From the NCBI GenBank assembly GCA_964036195.1, contig OZ038450.1, positions 7,008,701 through 7,072,700 of the forward strand: 64,000 nt of DNA, read 5' to 3'. Position 1 is the stretch's first letter. Each line of letters begins with the position of its first letter. Made by a program: the position numbers and the translations under genes. Origin of the DNA: Sphaerolaimus hirsutus. Lineage: Eukaryota > Nematoda > Chromadorea > Monhysterida > Sphaerolaimidae. The notes under the pieces were generated by a model. It searched no databases, had not been told where the DNA came from, and saw only the letters and a program-made list of their open reading frames with translations. Shown here piece by piece: positions 56,768 to 64,000 of this stretch.

Positions 56768-58003
56768 AGGGGTATTCTAGATTTTGACCCTTCAGGGGGT
56801 TGGCTAGACTAGGGTTGGAAAAAAAACGTTTTTTTTAACTCGATGTTTTTTTAATAAAAAAAAACGTTTTTTTTTTAAAGCTCCCACATGTGACCTAGTG
56901 TCAACATATATAGGTATATCAGACACTGGCAATACTCTGTGATGTTAAATATGACCATATAATGGCTGTGGAGCCATGGGATAGCATTATAAGTGGTGAT
57001 TTGTGTCAAAAATATCCATTTTTCGTCAACATATCGTTTGTATATCGCCTTATAGTCGAATGTTCGTGACTTCAGGTAAAGTTTGGCACGGAATGGTGAT
57101 CAAACAAGGTTATAAAAGGAGGTTGTTACTTTGGGAGTGAAGTTACACACTGTGGAGGTACATGGAAGCACATTACCTCAATATTATATATTACAGCAAC
57201 ATATGTCGGCTTATTCACCCATGGTAGCACATAGAAATGGATGTTTTGATACTAAAAATGCAACAAAACCAATGAAAACAACCACCAATGTCAATTTGTG
57301 TGTGAAATTGCGCGCTTGCGCGCAAAAATTTTGCAAAATACCTAGTGCTTAGTACTAAAAATTTCGGCCGATGTTTTTTAAAAAAAAAAAACATTTCGGA
57401 CGTCATGTTTTTAAAAAAAAAAACGTTTTTTTTTTAAAAAAAAACGTTTAAAAAAAACATCGGCCAACCCTAGGCTAGACAGCTAATCGCTTCTTTGGAG
57501 GGATAGGTAGCTGGACAAATTTTTTGGGGGGTTTGGGGGTTCGCATGGGTTCAATATATTGGCTTTTTCATGATGTAGAAAAAGGTAGAAAAATAGCTAT
57601 AAGTATGTGAAAAATACTAAAAATGTATACAAGCACATATACTACAAAAATAGCTGAAAATAGACAATAAAACACATGAACTAGTGATTTTGAAGGTGAA
57701 TATGTATAAAAAGGTGTGAAAATTGGCGATTTTGAGTGAAAATTAGGGTCTACGTGCACACCGGGTTTACATGCACAGAAGGTCTCCGTCGTTGATGTTC
57801 ATCCCACTCTAGAAATATGGCTTGTAAAGGCTGAAAAATACGTGTAAATAGGAACAAGAACATAAACAAGAAGGGGGTAGTAGCCCAAAAATTTACCTCC
57901 GGGATAGATAGATAGCTGAGCGGCCTTCGGGATAGATAGCTGGACGGGTTTTTTTTTGGGGGGGGGGTGACCCCTCCCCCCAACCCCCCATTGGAGACAC
58001 TCG
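56768..58003. mobile_element. CAGGGG-type element interrupted by a hAT element
   Basis: Starts CAGGGGTATTCTAG and ends near TTGGAGACACTCG, with the GATAGATAG interior of the family. The 56810-57472 element is inserted 42 bases from its left end. Confidence 0.65.
56810..57472. mobile_element. 663-bp hAT element, TAGGGTTGG ends
   Basis: Ends TAGGGTTGGAAAAAAAACG and CGGCCAACCCTA, with perfect 8-bp duplications GGCTAGAC (56802-56809 and 57473-57480). Subterminal AACGTTTTTT repeats. It is the uninterrupted relative of the sequence at 8594-9790 and of 47601-49893. Confidence 0.9.
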
Positions 58004-59013
58004 TTTTATTCATTTAATGGTTTTATTCATTAAATGGTTTTATTCATTAAATTATGGTAGGATTCTGCGCATACTTTGCGGTCCGCTGAATATATTTAGC
58101 TAGCGAGCACTGTTACGTTTTGACTGTTTCATTGCACATTTTTCCGCGTTATTTCATTGCAATGCAAGAGCAGGGACCGGCCCGCGTTCTGTGAAATGTC
58201 GGACAAATTCTGTCAAATGGCACGCAAAATATTAAATGCGCGGTAAACTGCCTTTATATTTCACCGGTCGATTGACATTTTACGTTGTACATGTTGTACG
58301 TTGTAAATGGTGCGAAATAGTGTGCCCTTTTAGCTGTGCATTTGCCCACGACGGGTATCCGATTTTGCATGTTGTACAGTTTATTGAATGTCATGCTGTG
58401 CGCGTCGGTAGTTTTCGCGTCGCTGCAAAAACCACTACAGTACTGCTTGGATATTGTTCAACCTAAAAAAGGGTTTATCGACCCGCAGTTACAACCCGAT
58501 GCGCAGCGGGCTTTGGGGTCGATGGAAATAAAAGTACTGTGCTGCCCTTCGCTGGAGCTGCTGCGACCTGGAATGGTGCTGGAATGCTAAATGAAAATGA
58601 GAAAAGTAAAATGGTCGCGGATACTTTGAGAATTCACACATGACAAATGGTAAATGTGAGCAATGAATGACACCTAACATGAACACGCAATGGTAATTCA
58701 CCGCGCAGTAATTAGTAGAAATTGCTGTTGGGGAGGGGGGGGGGGGGTCAAACATCTAGTTGCAGAAAATTCTGCTCGATTTCATTATCTGGGATTTTAG
58801 ACAGCTGTTGCGTTAATGGCACTCTTCACCCCCGCACTATGGATGGGCCTCAAGCCGCTTCCATACGCTGCGTTTTTGTGGTGCGTGACTGCACTCTAAT
58901 TTTCAGGATTATATGTTTGTTTTTTATTTCATTGATGGGCCCTCCTCGTCCAGTGGTGAGGTCATTCTGAGAGCCACATTTTGTGAATATGAAAGGTTTT
59001 ACATACAGTAATG
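58004..59013. other. Possible 3' exon-like sequences, unassigned
   Basis: A frame after a CACTACAG acceptor at about 58439, ending in TAA at 58590, encodes a segment with QPKKGFIDPQLQPDAQRALG. A second exon-like stretch at about 58801-58880 is followed by GTGCGT. Neither is recognised, nor can they be joined with confidence. Confidence 0.3.
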
Positions 59014-59537
59014 TGCCCACACACACTAGTTGACATCAAAATTCGTGTCAACAAAATTCAACTAAATTTTGGTTGATTATGTGATTCCAACTTTCCTGTG
59101 TGATATAATCAATTTTATTTCGTGACAACTAATTTTCATTGTTTCTGTTAACAGTGATGCTTTAATTTTTTTATGTTTTAATTAGTTGACATTAGGGTGT
59201 CAACAAATTTTTTTTATGGAAAACGGAAACGGAAATTTTTTTGCACTTGCCGGAAAACGGAAACGGAAAAATATTTGCACTTGCCGGAAAACGGAACGGA
59301 AACGGAAAAAATTTGCCTGCCGAAAGCAAAAAATGGAACACGGAAATAATTTTGCCTGCGGAAACGGAAAATTTTTTGCACTTGCCGGAAAACGGAAACA
59401 ACAAAATGTTTGCACTTGCCGGAAAACGGGACGGAAAACGGAAAAAAAAATTGCCTGCGGAAACGGAAAACGGAAGTTTGATACCCTAGTTGACATACAG
59501 TTGACACGAATTTGCGATATCAACTAGTGTGTGGGCC
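59014..59537. mobile_element. GTTGACA-type MITE interrupted by a hAT element
   Basis: Ends CCCACACACACTAGTTGACAT and ATCAACTAGTGTGTGGG. The interior is split by the 59193-59488 insertion. Confidence 0.75.
59193..59488. mobile_element. hAT MITE filled with GGAAACGGAAAA repeats
   Basis: Ends TAGGGTGTCAAC and TTTGATACCCTA, with perfect 8-bp duplications GTTGACAT (59185-59192 and 59489-59496). The interior is direct repeats of GGAAAACGGAAACGG and CACTTGCC. The long open frames on both strands are repeat artefacts. Confidence 0.9.
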
Positions 59538-59541
59538 CAAT

Positions 59542-59704
59542 GGCCCCACACACGCTGGTTGAAATCGACACCAAATGTCAACTGGTTCCGTTCCCCATTC
59601 AAGGCTTGCGTTTGAACGTCGTTCGTTGGCTCGTCAGCAGGCCTTCAATCGGGATCGGCACCAGTTGACATTTGATGTCGATGTCGACTATTGTGTATGG
59701 CCCC
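59542..59704. mobile_element. Fold-back MITE, GTTGACATCGACACC family
   Basis: About 160-bp near-palindrome, immediately followed by a second copy that shares the GGCCCC boundary. Confidence 0.8.
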
Positions 59705-59861
59705 ACACACGCTAGTTGACATCGACACCAAATGTCAACTGGTGTCGATCCCAATTCAAAAATTGCGTTTGAACGTCATTTGTCGGCTTGTCAGCAATCT
59801 TTGAATCGGGATCGCAACCAGTTGACATTTGGTGTCGATGTCAACTAGCGTGTGGGGGTCC
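59698..59861. mobile_element. Fold-back MITE, second adjacent copy
   Basis: Arms CCACACACGCTAGTTGACATC and complement. It ends about 50 bases before the FLYWCH-like exon at 59913. Confidence 0.8.
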
Positions 59862-59912
59862 TATGTGGGCCCAATCCGCGGTCATCCCGCCACCGCGATC
59901 GCATTCACACAG

Positions 59913-60112
59913 GATGGCGATTTCGGGCCGATAGCGCCGCACATATGCGCCGATTCGGCCGATAGAAAATACCCGGTTCTGCTATATCAGAGTCAAATCT
60001 ACCCCCATCTCGTGTATAAGCTGAGCTGCCATTGGAAGCGCGGCGACGTGCTGCATTACCGCTGTTGCAATTGCCGCAACCGCGAGCGGAGTCATGGACT
60101 AGTTGGGGGTCT
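59913..60112 (+). CDS. FLYWCH-like Cys/His domain exon (partial gene)
   Basis: An exon after a TTCACACAG acceptor, phase 0. It reads DGDFGPIAPHIC, then KYPVLLYQSQIYPHLVYKL, then HYRCCNCRNRERSHG. The aromatic-rich strands followed by C-x2-C and a late His resemble FLYWCH-type zinc fingers. A related exon is at 63791-63981. The 3' end of the exon is uncertain, and other exons of this gene were not found. It could be a gene, a transposon-derived domain or a pseudogene. Confidence 0.5.
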
Positions 60113-60840
60113 CCAAGTGGGGGGTTGGGGGTGGCTTTCACCCTTCGTGCGCCAGCTATTTGCATCGAATATCAGCATTCGAACCCATCTAGTGTTCTTC
60201 ACAGTTGGGCGAGATTTTTTAAAAAAACTCATGTTTTCATTAAAATTAGTTGAAAAAGTGAAGTGACACCTTGCAGTGAATTCATTTTCCCCAATTCAGC
60301 TACTTTGCTACGAATTTCAATCGTTGTTTTCTACTCGGCTGTGTTGCATTTCTGAGAAAGAACCCGACATTTACGCAAGCCCCCCCCCCGTTTTTTCCAT
60401 GTTTATCACCTGAAAGCGCGATTTACTATCTACATGCCACCCGACAACTTGAAACCCGCCGGACTTACTGTTACTGTGGTGTAAGTTTTACAAGCGCATA
60501 TGCATGTATTTTGACATGTAAATTGTGTAAATATAGCGGAACTGAATATATGGCGTCCCGTATAGTGTGTCGTTCTATTTATCTGTATTTGACACTTCAC
60601 TCTGATGCAAATGTTATGAAAATGTTGGCGCTTTCTAATATGTTGCGTGTCAAATGTATTTACCATGATAACGAGTCGTATCAGTGCCCTATCACCGTAT
60701 CATATGCAGCGTAATGCTCCATTTGACATGTAATACTGTACGCACACACGTGCTGATATTTACATGACATGTCAGTGCGCGCTAGATAGCGAGGCAGTGC
60801 ATACGTATATTTGATTGCAACTGCGTCTGTGGGGATGAGG

Positions 60841-61895
60841 GTGCATCACTTCACATCCTAGTCACTTTACATTCTTTGTATTTGCACAGTTTACATTCCA
60901 CAGTACTGTGTTCACCGCTCCAGTTTACATCCTACAATAAAATGTCACATCCTGTACTTTTTGCACACTTCTCATTCCACTGAAAAGCTTCACTTTACAT
61001 TCCATCAAAAAAGTGATCACAGCAGGCAACACTAATCCCCTATTGTGCACACATCCCACAAGATAGCAACAGCAAACAGCTGTGCATCAAATCATTTGAC
61101 ATATTATACAAACACCACTTTTGTGTTGGCATTTACAAAACAATTCAGGGGTCATGTAACAGAGGTAAATAATAGAGTGTCCATAGAGTACAGTAATGAG
61201 TTTTGAATTTTGAATATTGTTGTGTTCTATGGCCTTCCAAAATTTTACTCAGACTCACCAGCACATTTTTTTCTTCTGATACTCCATTTGAATTTGATGT
61301 TTTAAATTGTGTTTTGCATTTTATGGGCATTTTAAAGTGATTTGAAAAAAACACTTAAAATCAAAATACGTTTTCCAGAGGGTTTGCCAACACACCTGTG
61401 ACACACAATACAATGGGGGCATCCAATTAAGACAAAAGCGCTTTAAGAGAACAGTAGCTTTAATGCTACAAAAACGCTGTAGTGTTTGAAGAAAACTGTT
61501 GTCTTAAAGTGCTTTTCCATTACAAATATTTATGTAAATACAATCTGTAGCACAAATGAATAAATAAAGCACATTTCAAGTGTCACCTACATGTCATTCA
61601 CACTTACACATGGAAAGTTCACCCACTATGCACTAATTGCATAACAGATGTGGAGGTCACAGTACACCATGTAAAGCATAGCATATTAAGTTACAATATC
61701 TGCAGTCGACAGTGGGATGTGAAGTATAGCACTGTGATGGAATGTAAAGTGTGCAGAAAGTAGAGGATGTCAGATTTTTTCACAGAATGTAAACTAATGC
61801 ACTTTAGAATGTAAACTGCAGCAGTACGGGATGTAAAGTAAGGCTTTTGGACAGAATGTAAACTGGCTAGGATGTAAACTGGTCTGGCCTCGTGG
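60841..61895. mobile_element. About 1-kb fold-back with TTTACATTCC words
   Basis: The left part is rich in AGTTTACATCC and CACTTTACATTCC, the right part in the complements (GGATGTAAACTGG). The outer ends are CACATCCTAGTCACTTTAC and GGCTAGGATGTAAACTGG. The centre (about 61030-61700) is less symmetric. Confidence 0.65.
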
Positions 61896-62139
61896 GGATG
61901 GGGGCCGTCTCATTAATGCTAGGCCGTTTTTAATGCACCTGCCCGATTATTTTATTTATATCACCAAATAATGACTGGTTGATTTCATCGATGGGCCCTG
62001 CTTCCTTTCATATTTACAATTGTAAATAACTGGGTCTGTTCCTTTAGCATTATCATGGCAGTGCACTTTCTGGGATAACGGCTGGAGGTTGAACAATGTT
62101 CGATAACTGAATAGTTTTTCTCACTCCACTTGATCAGGG

Positions 62140-62635
62140 CAGGGGTCTCCAGGATTTTGGCCCTCGCGGGGGCTGGATAGATAGCAAATCGCTCCTCCGG
62201 AGGGATAGATAGCTGAAAACATTTTCTGGGGGGGGGGGGCTTGGGGGGGGCTGGCGGGGGCACAATATATAGGCTTCGAAAGGGGAAAAAATCGCTAAGA
62301 ATCAGTTAAAAGTAGCCAAAAGTAGGTATAAAATGGCTAAAAATAGGTATATAACCATGTATATAGCCGGAAAGCACGATTTTGAAGGTGAAAAACTATA
62401 AAAAGGTGCGAAAATTGGTTATTTTGAGCGAAAATTGGGACAAAATTTCTCAAAAACCACTCCAGATAGATAGATAGCTGAGCGATTTGGGGGGGGGGGG
62501 TCTTTGGGGGTAGTAGCCAAAAAATTTGCCTCGGGATAGATAGATAGCTGAGCGGCCTCCGGGATAGATAGATAGCTGGCTGATTTGGGGGGGGGGCAGC
62601 CCCCCCCCAGCCCCCCCCCCCCTAGGAGACCCCTG
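62140..62635. mobile_element. hAT-like element nested in the end of another copy
   Basis: Ends CAGGGGTCTCCAGG and CTAGGAGACCCCTG, with perfect 8-bp duplications GATCAGGG (62132-62139 and 62636-62643). The duplication spans host flank plus the first bases of the older element, so insertion order is clear. Confidence 0.92.
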
Positions 62636-62668
62636 GATCAGGGGTTTTGTAGATTTGGACCCCCGCAG

Positions 62669-63092
62669 CAGGGACGTATCCAGGATTTTTGAGCGGGGAT
62701 GCTGCTTGTTTACGGAGGCCGGCGAGGGGGGGGGGGCTCAGCCCCCCCCCCGAAAATTTTAGCTACATAGTGGCTGAATGGCGCCATGGCGCTGGCGCCA
62801 TTAGTAGGCGCCACGCCATGGCGCCATCGGCGTTGGCGCCAGCGCCATGGAACGCTGTATATGTATGTAAATATACATACAAAACAACGAAAAGTTCAAC
62901 ATTAAGTGTATTTCTAGCGATTTGCGGCCACATGGAGCAAATATGATAATAATACCTTATGTCTGGTGAAGAATGCGCGCTTGCGCGCAAAATTTTTGAC
63001 GCTGACGTTGAAAAAGTCGCATTTTCCGGTCACTTTCTGGTCTCGCCCCGGGAGGGGGGGGGGGCTGCAGCCCCCCCTCGGATACGGCCCTG
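62669..63092. mobile_element. hAT-like element, CAGGGACGTATCC ends, nested
   Basis: Perfect 8-bp duplications CCCCGCAG (62661-62668 and 63093-63100), with GGCGCC palindromes inside. Closest relative is 50518-50949. Confidence 0.9.
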
Positions 63093-63790
63093 CCCCGCAG
63101 GGGTTCATATAGATAGTAAATCGGTACTCCGGAGGGATAGATAGCTGAAAAAATGTTTGTTTGTTTTTTCTGGTGGGGGGGGGGGGGTCAATATATAGGC
63201 TTTTCCGATCCCGAGGTATAGAAGGAAGAAAATGGAAAAAAAATCGCTAAAAGTAGGAGAAAAACAGCTTAAAATAGGTATATAAGTACATATAGTACAA
63301 AAAATAGCCGAAAATAGGCAATGCGGAACATGAATTAGAATTTTGAAGGTGAAAAACTATAAAAAGGTACGAAGGGTAGCGATTTTGAGCGAAAATTGGG
63401 GCAAAATTTTATGGGGGGGTAGGGGATAGTAGCCCAAAATTTTGCCTCCGGGATAGATAGATAGCTGGGCCTCCGGGATAGATAGCTGGTGGATTTTGGG
63501 AGGGGGGGTAACCCTTTACCCAACCCCCCTACTAAACCCCTGCACTTGATACATATACATCATTTGAACTGGATATGTATTTTGCGTAAATAACCCAAGT
63601 TATCACAAATCCCGGATAAATTTTACACGTCGGACGCAAAGAAAGCGGCATTTCACTCGATGATTAGCAAGCGATAATGCAAACATGATAATTTTGGTTT
63701 TCTGTCCTTCCAATTATTAGCTCAGAAATGGCACCGCCCTAATAATTCCGCTTCAGACCGAGTATTTTCCAATTTATCGTCCATTTTCAG

Positions 63791-63981
63791 ACTCAAGATT
63801 TTGGGCGCACAGATTTGATCGAACCTGGTCTGACGAAATTTGGCAAACACCGAATACTGTTTTACAAGAGTCGCGCGTACACAAATTTCGTTTATAAGCT
63901 GAATTTTTATCGAGGCAATTTCTTTCGGTGCTTCAATTGCCGCAGTATCAATAGAAACCACTGCCCGGCTGTTTATGTGCA
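63791..63981 (+). CDS. FLYWCH-like Cys/His domain exon, gene continues off window
   Basis: A clean exon: acceptor CCATTTTCAG and donor GTGAGT, 63 codons plus two bases. It begins TQDFG, then HRILFYKSRAYTNFVYKLNFYRGNFFRC, here cut short as separate motifs: LFYKSRAYTNFVYKL and FFRCFNCR, followed by NRNHCPAVYV. Same layout as 59913-60112. The pattern of aromatic residues, C-x2-C and a later His suggests a FLYWCH-type zinc finger. The next exon lies beyond 64000. No upstream exon was identified. Confidence 0.6.
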
Positions 63982-64000
63982 GTGAGTGAATTGTTTTCAA

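Larger units (their letters stand above)
62135..63542. mobile_element. CAGGGG-type hAT-like element carrying two later insertions
   Basis: The outer element begins CAGGG (62135) and ends AAACCCCTG (63542), with perfect 8-bp duplications CACTTGAT (62127-62134 and 63543-63550). It has been split by 62140-62635 and by 62669-63092. Removing both restores one element of about 470 bp. Confidence 0.88.

Noticed and set aside
59186-59527. Overlapping 80-113-codon frames on both strands
   Set aside because: They are the translation of GGAAACGG direct repeats inside a hAT MITE.

Overview
This window is nuclear DNA from an animal, most likely an invertebrate. The genes are split by GT-AG introns, use the standard code and encode metazoan proteins. 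Introns and intergenic DNA are packed with non-autonomous DNA transposons (MITEs and fold-backs). I cannot name the phylum. No bacterial features, rRNA genes or CRISPR arrays were seen.

Layout. 24-13480 (+): a complete 13-exon XPR1-type phosphate exporter (SPX plus EXS, 811 residues predicted); its 6-kb last intron holds nested transposons and a minisatellite. 20517-22824 (+): the last four exons of an ATPSCKMT/FAM173-type lysine methyltransferase, whose last intron is filled by a transposon interrupted by a composite insert with two tRNA-Arg(TCT)-like sequences. 25439-29881 and 33391-38082 (+): two paralogous genes of a family I do not recognise, 299 and about 912 residues, sharing exon phases and motifs. 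41524-46732 (-): complete five-exon PEX3. 50123-53307 (-): complete eight-exon TMX2-type thioredoxin-fold membrane protein. 53781-55469 (+): a five-exon C2H2 zinc-finger gene, divergent from TMX2 across about 470 bp. 59913-60112 and 63791-63981 (+): two related exons of a Cys/His-containing FLYWCH-like domain; the second gene runs off the window.

Between the genes, repeat families can be told apart by their ends: hAT-type elements with 8-bp target duplications (TAGGG and CAGGG termini), TA-flanked CCGTATT elements, and long fold-backs with ACACACTAGTTGACA-like or GTTCCGCAA-like ends. Several nests can be ordered in time from their duplications, and one paralogous empty site is present. The recognised genes serve unrelated housekeeping roles (phosphate export, mitochondrial protein methylation, peroxisome biogenesis, ER redox/folding); nothing suggests an operon. 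The strongest candidate for something undescribed is the paralogous gene pair, together with an intron in one of them that is almost entirely a fold-back transposon. Exon boundaries were assigned by reading frame, splice consensus and remembered family alignment, without any search.
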